Positions 1 through 10,358 of a DNA stretch of 64,000 bases are shown here, piece by piece. Below the pieces are notes generated by a model. The model ran no database searches, was not told where the DNA came from, and was given only the letters and a program-made list of their open reading frames with translations. Source of the DNA: Arachis hypogaea (Eukaryota > Streptophyta > Magnoliopsida > Fabales > Fabaceae); contig NC_092038.1 in assembly GCF_003086295.3 (NCBI RefSeq), positions 97,247,837 to 97,311,836 on the forward strand, in the 5' to 3' direction. Position 1 is the stretch's first letter, and each line of letters begins with the position of its first letter. The translations under genes were made by a program, and so were the position numbers.

Positions 1-1
1 T

Positions 2-859
2 CTATGGCAGACAGAAAGGCAAAGAATCATTGGAGCTGCTATCTTTGACCATAAGATAGTGGTCAGAGGAAAAATCATTCATACCCATTCTGACAGGATC
101 AGGGAGGTATTCAAGATCCCTCAACTGAAAGATGACCCAGACTCCTTTAATAGGAGAATGATAAGGGTCAATAAAGGGCTGGATAAGGTTCTGGAGGACA
201 TATGCATCCCTGGAGCCAAATGGACTACCAGTACAACTGGCATCCCAGTCCAACTCAAAAGAGAAGATCTAAAACCAGTAGCCAGAGGCTGGCTGGACTT
301 TATTTGTCGTTCCATCTTGCCCACCAGCAACCATTCTGAAGTTACCATCAAAAGAGCTGTCATGATTCACTGCATCATGTTGGGAAAAGAAGTGGAAGTC
401 CATCAGCTGATCTCCTGTGAGCTATATAAAATAGCAAACAGGAATTCTAAGGACGCCAAATTGGCTTATCCAAGCCTAGTTTCTATGCTTTGCAAAGAGG
501 CTGGAGTAAAGATGGGAATAACTGAATATATCCCAATTGAAAAGCCCATTACTGGAATATCAATGGTCAGGCAACAGCAACAAGAGGATCCTGTCAGAAG
601 GAGAGCACAAGAAGCCCTCCCAGAACTGCCCCAATATGAATATTGGGAACAACTTGAGGCTTCTGTTTCCAGATTGCAAGAAGCTATGGATCAAATAAAG
701 GAAGAACAGAATAATCAAGGTAGCATGATCTGCAAACTGCTCAAGGAACAAGAGGAGCAAGGGCGTGATCTAAGGGAACTGAAGCGCCAAAAATTAATCC
801 TTGAACCACACCCCAAAGAGTCAGAGGAGCATCCACTCCTCAAAACAACAGGTTGCTGA
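2..859 (+). CDS. ORF2 accessory protein of element A, 5'-partial (putative plant transposon protein domain)
   Basis: The frame is open from base 2, so the true start lies to the left. A GTG at 59 is only a codon inside the frame. The product is homologous along its whole length to the intact 374-residue ORF2 at 30025-31149. Shared blocks include MVRGK or VVRGK, LKPVARGWL, PTSN.SEVTI and NYWEQL or EYWEQL, followed by a C-terminal coiled coil rich in E, Q and R. By eye about half the residues match. This resembles the plant 'putative transposon protein' family (Pfam Transposase_32-like, from memory). There is no transmembrane segment, and the function is unknown. The frame has no internal stop. 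Confidence 0.75.
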   Translation, partial: LWQTERQRIIGAAIFDHKIVVRGKIIHTHSDRIREVFKIPQLKDDPDSFNRRMIRVNKGLDKVLEDICIPGAKWTTSTTGIPVQLKREDLKPVARGWLDFICRSILPTSNHSEVTIKRAVMIHCIMLGKEVEVHQLISCELYKIANRNSKDAKLAYPSLVSMLCKEAGVKMGITEYIPIEKPITGISMVRQQQQEDPVRRRAQEALPELPQYEYWEQLEASVSRLQEAMDQIKEEQNNQGSMICKLLKEQEEQGRDLRELKRQKLILEPHPKESEEHPLLKTTGC

Positions 860-1861
860 GTTCCAATTTCTCTGTTCCAACTTAGTAGAGATTATTCCTT
901 TTAGAAATTGACCTTAGAAGATATTTAGCAGTAATTAGGATGTCTATTTTGATTTTATTTCCAATTAAGCTATAATTTATTTTTCTCATCATCATTAGGC
1001 ATGAATAAAGTAGTAGATTCTTTTAGAATAAAGAAGTAATTTATATTTTTCGAGTTCTTAATAATAAAATTTATAATTAATTATATGTGGTGGCAATACT
1101 TTTTGTTCTCTGAATGAATGCTTGAACAGTGCATAATATGTACTTTGAATTTGATGAATATTGGCTCCTGAAAGGATGAGGAACACGAAAAATATTGTTG
1201 ATGATCTGAAAAATCATGAAATTGATTCTTGAAGCAAGAAAAAGCAGTTCAAAAAAAAAAAAAAAAAAAAACAATATTCACAAGCCATGAGCACTAGCCA
1301 AGAGTAAAAAGGATCCAAGGCTTTTAGCATCAATGGATAGGAGGGCCCAAGGAAATAAAATCCAGGCCTAAGCGGCTAAACCAAGCTGTCCCTAACCATG
1401 TGCTTGTGTCATGAAGGTCCAAGTGAAAAGCTTGAGACTGAGTGGTTAAAGTCGTGATCCAAAGCTAAAGAGTGTGCTTAAGAGCTCTGGACACCACTAA
1501 CTGGGGACTTTAGCAAAGCTGAGTCACAATCTGAAAAGGTTCACCCAGTTATGTGTCTGTGGCATTTGTGTATCTGGTGGTAATACTGGAAGACAAAGTG
1601 CTTAGGGCCACAGCCAAGACTCATAAAATGACTGTGTTCAAGAATCAACATACTACACTAGGAGAATCAACAATACTATCTGAATTCCGAGTTCCTAAGG
1701 ATGCCAATCATTCTGAAAATTTAAAGATACAGGGAGATGCCAAAACTGTTCAGAGACAAAAAGCTACAAGCCCCGCTCATCTAATAAGAATCTGAGCCTC
1801 ATTTAGAACTCGAGAATATTATTGTTTCTTTATCTCTATTAGAACCTACTTTATTCATCTA
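860..1861 (+). other. Conserved non-coding region between ORF2 and PPT (element A)
   Basis: No credible gene is present. The segment is clearly alignable with 31150-32028 of element E, for example around 1517-1562 (AAAGCTGAGTCACAATCTGA and the 12-mer ATGTGTCTGTGG at 1551-1562). It contains a run of 21 A at 1251-1271, where element E carries a mixed A/G purine tract. The small frame at 1553-1795 falls in this conserved stretch but is not preserved in E, so I do not call it. Confidence 0.7.
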
Positions 1862-1899
1862 GTTGCTTGAGGACAAGCAACAGTTTAAGTTTGGTGTTG
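1862..1899 (+). promoter_or_regulatory. Hairpin plus polypurine-tract region before the 3' LTR (element A)
   Basis: GTTGCTTGAGGACAAGCAAC at 1862-1881 is a perfect 8-bp stem with an AGGA loop. It is followed by TTTAAGTTTGGTGTTG directly before the LTR start TGATGAGCGG at 1900. The position next to the LTR is where plus-strand priming takes place. The same hairpin and motif precede the LTRs at 32067 and 60372. Confidence 0.65.
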
Positions 1900-3512
1900 T
1901 GATGAGCGGATATTTTGTACGCTTTTTGGGGGTAATTTCATGTAGATTTTAGCATGTTTTAGTTAGTTTTTAGTAGAATAATATTAGTTTTTAGGCAAAA
2001 ATCATATTTCTGGACTTTACTATGAGTTTGTGTGTTTTTCTGTGATTTCAGGTATTTTCTGACTGAAATTGAGGGAGCTGAGCAAAAATCTGACTTAGGC
2101 TGAAAAAGGACTGCTGATGCTGTTGGATCCTGACCTCCCTGCACTCGAAATGGATTTTCTGGAGCTACAGGAGTCCAATTGACGCGCTCTCAACGGCGTT
2201 GGAAAGTAGACATCCAGGGCTTTCCAGCAATATATAATAGTCCATACTTTGAGCGAGGATAGAGGACGTAACATGGCGTTAAACGCCAAGTTCATGCTGC
2301 TGTCTGGAGTTAAACGCCAGAAAAACGTCATTATCCGGAGTTGGACGCCCAAAACACGTCACAACCTGAAGTTTGACGCCAAGAAAGGCCTCCACACGTG
2401 AAAAGCTTTAGTCTCAGCCCCAGCACACACCAAGTGGGCCCCAGAAGTGGATTTCTGCACCAATTATCTTAGTTTATTCATTTCCTGTAAACCTAGGGTA
2501 CTAGTTTACTATTTAAACAACTTTTACAGACTTATCTTGTACCACATGACATTTTCAGATCTGAATTACATACTTTGTGACGGCATGAGTCTCTAAACTC
2601 CATTGTTGGGGGTGAGGAGCTCTGCAGCGTCTCGATGATTTAATACAATTCCTTTGTTTTCCATTCAAACACGCTTGTTCTTATCTAAGATGTTTATTCG
2701 CGCTTAACTGTGGAGAAGGTGATGATCCGTGACACTCATCACCTTCCTCAACCCATGAACGTGTGCCTGACAACCACCTCCATTCTACATCAGATTGAAT
2801 GAATATCTCTTAGATTCCCCAACAGAATCTTCGTGGTATAAGCCGGATTGATGGCGGCATTCATGAGAATCCGGAAAGTCTAAACCTTGTCTGTGGTATT
2901 CCGAGTAGGATTCCGGGATTGAATGACTGTGACGTGCTTCAAACTTTAACCTGCTGGGCGTTAGTGACAGACGCAAAAGAGTGATTCTATTCCAGTAGGA
3001 GCGGGAACCAACCGGTGATTAGCCGTACTGTGACAGAGTGCGTGCATAGTTTTCACTGCGAGGATGGGAAGTAGCCATTGACAACGGTGACACCCTACAT
3101 AGAGCTTGCCATGGAAGGAACCTGCGTGTGAGAAGAGGATTTCAAGGAAGAGTTGAAGTCAGAGGGCAAAGCATCTCCAAAACTCCAACATATTCCCCAG
3201 TACTGAAAATCAAGTAACTCTATTATTTTAACTTACAATTTTATGAAATTTGCAGTTTGGCTTTTTACAAATAAATCCAAATAATCCTATTGATATCCTG
3301 ACTAAGACTAATAAAATAAATATTGATTGCTTCAAACCAATAATCTCTGTGGATTCGACCCTTACTCACGTAAGGTATTACTTGGACGACCCAGTACACT
3401 TGCTGGTTAGTTGAACGGAATTGTGCTCTGAGCAAGTAATCAGTTAGTTAAATTAGTTCTCCTTGGCACATGCCAAGGAGTCATTAATTAAAGATCACAA
3501 TTTCGTCCACCA
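1900..3512 (+). repeat. 3' LTR of element A (about 1.6 kb)
   Basis: It begins TGATGAGCGG and ends at about 3512 with ...TTTCGTCCACCA, giving TG...CA termini. It is homologous to the LTRs at 20848-22576 (minus) and 32067-33777. A palindrome array occupies 2272-2383, and a TATA-like TATTTAAA lies at 2510-2517. The U5 side carries the phrase about an ACCCAGTACACTTGCTGGTT tail common to this LTR family. Confidence 0.8.
2272..2383 (+). repeat. Palindrome array, 31-bp phased (element A LTR)
   Basis: There are four copies of the GGCGTTAAACGCC-type palindrome, with core positions 2276, 2307, 2338 and 2369, each exactly 31 bp apart. The first is perfect; the others have one to three substitutions. 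The array ends about 129 bp before the TATA-like box at 2510. Confidence 0.85.
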
Positions 3513-5473
3513 CTTACGCTCTCATACTAACATCACGATGACTTCACCCATACTTCCAAGCCCACACCATTAAAGTTCGGACCAACTAGCCCATAAAAGG
3601 GATCTTGCAGAAAACAGACCTGGCGGGCAGAATCCTGCAATGGGCAGTTGAGTTATCCGAATTTGATCTCTAATACGAAGCTCGGACGGCCATCAAATCA
3701 TAATACCTGGCCGACTTCATCGTGGAATTCACAGACACACTGGAAATCCCCACAAAATGGAATCTCTACGTGGACGGTTCCTCAAATAAAACGGGAAGCA
3801 ATGCGGGTGTGATAATTGAAAGCGACCAGGGAACCCAAATCGAACTCTCCCTCAAATTCGGGTTCCCTGCCTCAAACAATCAAGTGGAATATGAGGCACT
3901 ACTAGCTGGTTTGAAGCTGGCTAGGGAGGTTGGAGCTCAAAAGCTTATCATCTTCAGCGACTCACAAGTAGTTACATCACAAATAGCAGGAAGCTACCAA
4001 GCCAAAGACCCCATCATGAAAAAGTACTTGGACAAAATGAGAGAGCAGGTCGGACAATTCAGAGAATATGAGGTCCGTTATATACCCTGAGAACAGAATG
4101 CCCGAGCCGATGCACTCTCAAAACTAGCCAGCACCAAACTAGAGGGCAATAATAGAAGCCTTATCCAAGAAATTCTACAGAATCCATCAATCTCAGAAGA
4201 AGAAAAAGTCCTGGCCATAAAAGGTCGCGATCAAGGATGGATGACTCCCATAATTAACTACCTCAAAACTGAAGCACTCCCCACAGAAGAAAAAGAGGCA
4301 AAAAGGTTGAAACGGGAGGCACAATATTACACTATCATAAATAATACTCTATACAAAAGAGGAATTTCAATACCACTACTAAAATGTGTGCCGACTTCCA
4401 ACGCAAAGGAAGTCTTAGAAGAAGTACACAGTGGCATTTATGGTAATCACCTCAGTGCGCAGGCACTTACCAAAAAAGTACTTCAGGCAGGATTTTATTG
4501 GCCAACTCTACAAAAGGAACCCATAGAATTTGTAAAGACATGTTCATCATGTCAGAAGCATGCCAACTTTCACATCGCTCCACCAGAGGAACTCATCAGT
4601 GTGACCTCACCTTGGCTATTCACAAAATGGGAACTCGATCTTCTCGGACCCTTTCCTCAAGGATCGGGACAAGTCAAATTCCTCATAGTGGGAATAGACT
4701 ACTTCACAAAGTGGATTGAGGTAGAACCCATAGCTAACGCCACTGCTCAAAGAAGTCAAAAATTCTTATATAGAAACATCGTCACAATGTATGGGGTTCC
4801 ATACTCCATCACCACAGACAATGGTACTCAGTTCACAGATGCAGGCTTCAGAAAGCTAGCAACCGACTTGAATATAAGACAACAATTCACCTCTGTTGAA
4901 CATCCCCAAGCCAATGGGCAAGCTGAAGATGCCAACAAAGTCATACTGGCTGGGCTGAAACAGAGATTACAGGATGCAAAGGGAGCCTGGGCCGAGGAGC
5001 TCCCACAGGTCTTATGGGCATATCGAACAACGCCACATTCCACCACAAAGGAATCACCCTTCCGATTAGCATATGGAATGGAGGCAATGATCCCAGTAGA
5101 GATTGAAGAAAGGTCACCTAGAGTGATCCACTATAGCAAAGAAGCCAACTCCCAACTTCAAAGGGAAGAGCTCGACCTACTTCCAGAAGTCCGAGAAAGA
5201 GCTCGGATAAGGGAAGAGGCATTAAAACGACGAATGGCTTCCTGATACAATCAAAAGGTAATACGGCAGGCCTTTGTTGAGAACGACCTCATTCTAATCC
5301 GAAACGACATCGGAACAACTTGACCTGGAGAAGGAAAGCTGGCAGTAAACTAGAAAGGACCCTACCGAGTTATAGAAGTGCTGGGAAAGGGCTACTACAG
5401 GCTTTCCGAACTCGACGGGCGAGAGCTTCCTAGGTCATGGCACGCCTGTAACCTAAGAAGGTACTATAGTTAG
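3513..5473 (+). pseudogene. pol: pol remnant: archaeal RNase H and integrase (element B)
   Basis: At 3722-4160 there is a plant Tat-type second RNase H, with YVDGSSNKTG, an NNQ.EYEALLAGL block and SDSQVV. At 4241-5245 there is integrase: a zinc-binding HHCC region (HSGIYGNH ... CSSCQKH) and a core with D in ELDLLGP, D in TTDNGTQF and E in NGQAE. The C-terminal tail ends in YRLSELDGREL and RRYYS at 5473. In-frame stops are at 3671, 3701, 4088, 5243, 5321 and 5351. Each fits CAA, CAG or CGA changed by C-to-T, or TGG by G-to-A, when compared with elements C, F and G. No frameshift is needed from 3722 to 5473. Confidence 0.9.
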
Positions 5474-7195
5474 GGATGATAAAGGACCTTGAGACAAGGC
5501 GCACTCTTTTTCCTGAAAAGATTTTTTAACGAGGCGCCAAGCCAAGACCTATAAATCACCCGACTTAGGAAATTAACCCCCCGCATGTGCATATTTTCAT
5601 TTTTTTAAATAAAATATGTTTAGATCTTCTACAAATGCTCAAGTCGCATTATTTTGAAACATTCATTGTCCGATTATAAAACTACAGATTGACAAAAAGT
5701 GAAAATCAAATTCACTGCGCGATCGCGATAAAGGCCAAAGTTGAAAACCAAATTCATTAAAAGGTCGACCAAACGAGGGTTAAAACCCAAACTCTACAAA
5801 ATCGGCAAAGATAAAAACAGAATAATGTAAGAAGTTATAGAAAGTGATCCATAGAAAGGACCTGACGAGGTCCTAATAAAATGGATTGCTATAAAATAAC
5901 TTAAAGACTGGCCGGCATAAAGAAGTCGGACCAGTCACAATAACCTAAGTTATTAGTAAAGCCCTGGAAAGAGGTCTGGCCAGCCCTATAAAAGAGGATT
6001 ACTATAACTTAGAAGAGCCCGACATGATGAAGTCGAACTCCCACAAATAAGTCACAAAGGTAATCCCTGAAAGAGACCTGAACAAGGTCCAAGAAAGAGG
6101 ATTACCAAGTAACCCGACAGGGACCGACATGTCAAAGTCGGCCCAAAATATAAAGTTACAAAGATAATCCCTGAAAGAGACCTGAACAAGGTTCAAGAAA
6201 GAGGATTACCAAGTAACTCGATAGGGACCGACATGACAAAGTCGGCCCAAAATATAAAGTTACAAAGATAATCCCTGAAAGAGACCTAAACAAGGTCCAA
6301 GAAAGAGGATTACCAAGTAACTCGACCGGGACCGACATGACAAAGTCGGCCCAAAATATAAAGTTACAAAGATAATCCCTGAAAGAGACCTGAACAAGGT
6401 CTAAGAAAGAGGATTACCAAGTAAATCGACAAGGACCGTCATGACAAAGTCGGCTCAAAATATAAAGTTACAAAGATAATCCCTGAAAGAGACCTGAACA
6501 AGGTCCAGGAAAGAGGATTACCAAGTAACTCAACCGGGACTGACATGACAAAGTCAGCCCAAAATATAAAGTTACAAAGATAATCCATGAAAGAGACCTG
6601 AACAAGGTCCATGAAAGAGGATTACCAAGTAACTCGACAGGGCCCGACATGACAAAGTCGGCCTAAAATATAAAGTTACAAAGGTAATCCCTGAAAGAGA
6701 CCTGAACAAAGGTCCAAGAAAGAGGATTACAAAGTAACTCGACGTGGCCCGGCGAGACGAAGCCGGCCCGGAACATAACTCTACAAAAGTAACCCCTAAA
6801 AGAGGGTCACTAACAACTCTTTGGACAAAATCAACGTAACAAAATCTGCAACCACAGCAAACCAAAGGACAAAACAAATTGCTAAAAATAGCATCAAAGA
6901 AATCAAGCCAATCCAGAAAGATCAGTCAAAGGAAAAGTTCTAAAACACTACCAAGACCTAGAAAAGTTACTAAGCCAAGTGCAAGCAAGCCTAACATAAA
7001 AACTGCTAGTTAAGATAAAGGCAAACTTCAGAGGCCACCAGAAGCAACCCCAAAAGTTCGGAAACTACTCTTTTTTAATAAAGTTGCTAAACAAAGCAAC
7101 TAAAAGGGTATCAACAATCATCAAAATATCATTTACAAAATAAAGCGTTTTAAAAGCCCACAAGCCGGGCTATCTACAACGAGCAAGAAGAAAAT
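5474..7195 (+). repeat. 3' untranslated region with seven 104-bp tandem repeats (element B)
   Basis: The phrase AATCCCTGAAAGAGACCTGA recurs, with units starting at 6061, 6165, 6269, 6373, 6477, 6581 and 6685, every interval exactly 104 bp. Divergent half-units flank the array at about 5940 and 6788. The open frames on the minus strand here only reflect the repeat. The stretches 5474-5930 and 6800-7195 hold no gene that I can see. Tat-lineage elements are known for variable, tandem-repeat-rich 3' regions. Confidence 0.9.
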
Positions 7196-9029
7196 TTAGT
7201 TAACATCCGAAGGCTTCTCAGCAGCATCAACTCGGGGTGTAGGAGGACGAGTCTGAAGAGGCACCGCATCTAACGTCCCATCATCCCCGTTCAAGATTTG
7301 GCAATCCGGTTCCCCCTCTGGGCGATTGATCTCAGCAGTGGAAGTCGGAGAAGTCGGCACAACAGAGGTCTTGGTAGTGGGCAGTGAAGGACGATCATCA
7401 TCATCATCATTAGGATCGTCAGGAACAATCTTACCATCCCTAACACTGCTTACAAGATGACTTTGAAGTTCGATATAATTGGCCCAGATAGATTCCAAGC
7501 TACTCATGAGCTCCATCATCTCTCTATAGGTTGTAACATAGCTATCCTTATCTTTTAACGCCGTATCCTCAGCCAGCAGCCGCCAAACCAATAGCCCGAG
7601 CCTTTTCCCCCCTTCAACTCCTTTTCCATCTCGGCCACTTTCACCTCGAGCTCCTCCTTCAAACCATTTTGCCTCCTCTATAAAGGCCTTGGTAGCATGG
7701 ATAGGAAGATCTTGAGCAGTCCGATATAAAGCCGCTCCCATGTGTGCCAGTGTAATACCACTCCGAGTAATGAAGTCTAAATGATGAAGAATGGATACAT
7801 CGTCAGTAGGCATGACACCATAGGGAGCAATCTGTTGATCCACAAACCCGACAGCATCAAAGTCGAGAGCACCTAGATTAAAAGGCTCGACAGTTCGAGG
7901 TCTTTTTGGAGGAGGAGCGGCGGAAGGAGAGGAGGTACCAGCAGAAGCTTGTTAAGGATCAACCAAACGAACTCAAGGAGTGGGGATAACCTTCCTCGGC
8001 CCAAGAGAACTTGTAACCAAAGGCTTAGACAAAACCTGAGAAGATCTCTCCCCAGCCGCCTTGGCTAAGGCATTCTAAGCTGTAGTAGCCTTCCTTGCCC
8101 TTTTAAAGGCCTTCATGGATTCATTATTTTTAATCATCTCTACAAACAAAAAACCAAGCTACGAGTCAGAAAAAGATCCCATAAGAGACAAACTCGACAA
8201 AGCGATAAAACAAAACCAAATGAAAATATGGACCACTACCCAGCTCAGCTCGGAGGAGAGAAGGGTTAGCTAAAAATTTCTTTGTGTCAAGATGAGGAGG
8301 CTGCCCCCAGTTTTCTTCCAGCACAGTCACAAAAGCTCATTCGGCCTCATCTAACATCTCCCATGAATATCGTGATACCACTACATTCTTTTGCCACTCT
8401 AAAGGATAGATGGGCTCATCATTTTCATCCAGGAAAAAGGGTCGAGCTCCTTCAATAGCTCGGACCCTAAAAAAGTAACTTTTGAAATCGCGAAAAGATT
8501 CATCAAACATGGAGAAAACCTTTTTCCCTTGGGAAGCTCGGAAGGAAACCCAAGCAGCCTTCTTTTTAACTACACCAGGCATGGTCAAGACGAAAAGATA
8601 AAAGAAGAGAGATTGTGAAGCAGGGATACCAAACTCACGACGCAACAGCTGAAAGATTTTTATAAAACCCCTAGAATTGGGGTGAAGTTGGGATGGAGCT
8701 ACATTACAGGACCATAACAGGTCGATCTCAAAGGAGGTAAAAGGAAGGGTAATATTCATTTGACTAAAAAAGAAGTCGTAGGCATAGAAAAAAGGACGCT
8801 CTCTAGCAACTCGGGTAGAAAAACGGACCCTTTCCTCAGAAGTTGGAGACACGAGCTCATAATTCTTCTCATCACTACCGTTGCCATAAATCCTGTGAAA
8901 TTACCTAAGTTATTGACAGAACTCTAAATCAACCAATGAGACACACAGAAGGACCATAGAATCCACCCAATCGGCCATACCTTCGGGAACTTGGGAAGAT
9001 GTCTCAACAATATTTTTACGAGAAGACAT
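7196..9029 (-). pseudogene. Antisense accessory gene of element B (gypsy-type transposon domain, coiled coil), broken
   Basis: It is read opposite to pol. The ATG is at 9029, just after a TAG splice-acceptor-like sequence. The N-terminal part (8337-9029) carries PSQLHPN..GFIKIFQLL, WVSFR..QGKKVFSMFDESFRDFK and PFFLDENDEP. These resemble the plant 'putative gypsy type transposon' domain (Pfam PF04195, from memory). The C-terminal part (7196-7843) has the FVDQQIAPYGV block and an acidic tail. Stops include a TGA right after the DEAE block and several changes around 8900. Homologues are 11497-13410 and 41237-43101. The function is unknown. Confidence 0.75.
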
Positions 9030-9828
9030 GATGTCAACTAGTCCTACAAGAAGAAAAGAAGATTGGATTACTTGAAAAATATCTCGGTACACTAATCAAA
9101 CAACTCGAGCATAAATGGAGGCAACTTAAAACTAAAGTACATAGGTGTCAGAAAGCGAGCCAGAACAACAAAGGAAACCCCAGGACCCACTCCAAAAAAG
9201 ATCCAGGGGCATCCTAGGGGGCAGATTAAAGACTCAGAAAAATCTACAAGCCTACAGAAAGATAAAGCCTCTATTTCAACAAAAAATGACGCTCCATAAG
9301 GCCATAAACCAAATAAAGTCATTTCAGTCCATTAGTAAAGGGAACTACCAAAACAGCAAGAACATGCCAAGCAAAAAAAATATCAAAGACTCAATCTTTC
9401 TTCAAAAATCAAAATAAACCGTTTTACACAGAAACAGGCAACAACATGCAAAACCTTCAACTGTCAAGGGAACACCAGAGAAGAAACAGCCAGAAATCGC
9501 AGCAACAAAAAAGTATAGAAAGGCGAAAAGGTTCAAACTTTCCAAAAATTCACTCAAGGAAAAACCTACTGTACTAGGAAAATAGAACAATGCAAGCAAA
9601 AGAGAAGATGAAGCAACCTGAAAAAAGGAGAAGCATACGGAGGGAAGATTGAAGACGAAGTTGTCATCGAAAGCAAAGAGAGCACCTATGGTAACCAAGC
9701 GATGTCATAAAAAGAAACGCGAATGAGCGGAACAACAGGCGAAAATAGAAAAGTGAGAAAGAGAAGGGGAAGTTACAGAGAAGAGGAAAAACTGTTTCTG
9801 TGTGCAAAGTCCAAAATAAAAGCAAGAG
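9030..9828 (-). other. 5' leader and promoter-side region of the antisense gene (element B)
   Basis: No gene is seen. Read on the minus strand this is pyrimidine-rich and ends in a splice-acceptor-like tract before the ATG at 9029. It corresponds to the 5'-UTR intron region of the homologous gene in element C (10600-11496). Element C inserted at 9828, so this leader is cut from its upstream part, which lies at 20419-20605. Confidence 0.5.
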
Positions 9829-10358
9829 TGTTCCGAGGGTTACCTGAAACTAGAGGTCGATCTCGGATGAGATCTTCTGTGCTGGTCGGAGTTGCGGAGT
9901 CTGATCTTGATGATGGTGATCGGAGTCGCTGTGTCTGACTCGTTGAACTTGGTGATGATGCTGATCCTTCGTCCCCGGAGGGTGGGGGGTACCTGCAAGG
10001 GACTCCGATGCTTAAGTTAGCAAGGGTATTAAGCAGGTATTGAGTAGAATCACAGTATGAGTTATACCTGGGTGCTCCAGTGTATTTATAATGGTGAGAT
10101 GTGACCTTCTTTGGATAAGATACATTAGTTATCTTATCTTATCTTATCTTTTGTCGAGGTCAGCTTATCTCTCATTATCTCTATAGACTTGGGCCGCCTT
10201 TGGATCGGGGTCGTATTCCTTGAGTTGGGCCCTTCTTTGGGCTTTCCTGTCGATTTGGCCGAGTTCTTTATGAAGAAGTCGGTCCGCTTGACCTAAAGAG
10301 GTCGGTCGCTTTGCTACTGAACATCCCGGCTCGGACAGCTCGACATAGGGTATGAACA
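9829..10358 (-). repeat. 3' LTR of element C (530 bp)
   Basis: It pairs with 19884-20418. On the plus strand it starts TGTTCCGAGGG and ends GGGTATGAACA. It carries four TTATC units at 10129-10148 and TGTATTTATA at 10081-10090, which is TATAAATACA on the coding strand. The TSD AAGAG abuts it at 9824-9828. Confidence 0.95.

Larger units (their letters stand above)
1..3512 (+). mobile_element. Element A: 3' part of a FIDEL-like (Athila-lineage) LTR retrotransposon
   Basis: The sequence runs, in order, through an accessory ORF2 already open at the window edge, a conserved non-coding region, a hairpin plus PPT and one LTR. The same order is seen in element E at 30025-33777. The LTR ends at about 3512, and the next base is inside the pol gene of a different (Tat) element, so A inserted into B. 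The left part lies outside the window, so no TSD can be tested. The assignment to the Arachis FIDEL-type group rests on remembered LTR and palindrome sequence. Confidence 0.8.
3513..9828 (+). mobile_element. Element B: decayed Tat-lineage Ty3/gypsy element, left part
   Basis: The order is RT-proximal RNase H remnant, archaeal-type RNase H, integrase, 3' untranslated region with tandem repeats, then an antisense gene. This matches elements C and G in reverse. The 5' half is beyond element A, to the left of the window. Element C splits B at 9828/20419, and B resumes to about 20605, roughly 60 bp short of where its 3' LTR should start. B therefore has no LTR in the window. Confidence 0.85.

Noticed and set aside
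1553..1795. Open frame of 80 codons in the region after ORF2
   Set aside because: The homologous region in element E (31720-31970) has a different frame with stops. Conservation is at the DNA level only.
6002..6877. Several minus-strand frames with repeated LLGNPLSW-type sequence
   Set aside because: Translation of the 104-bp tandem repeat, not a gene.
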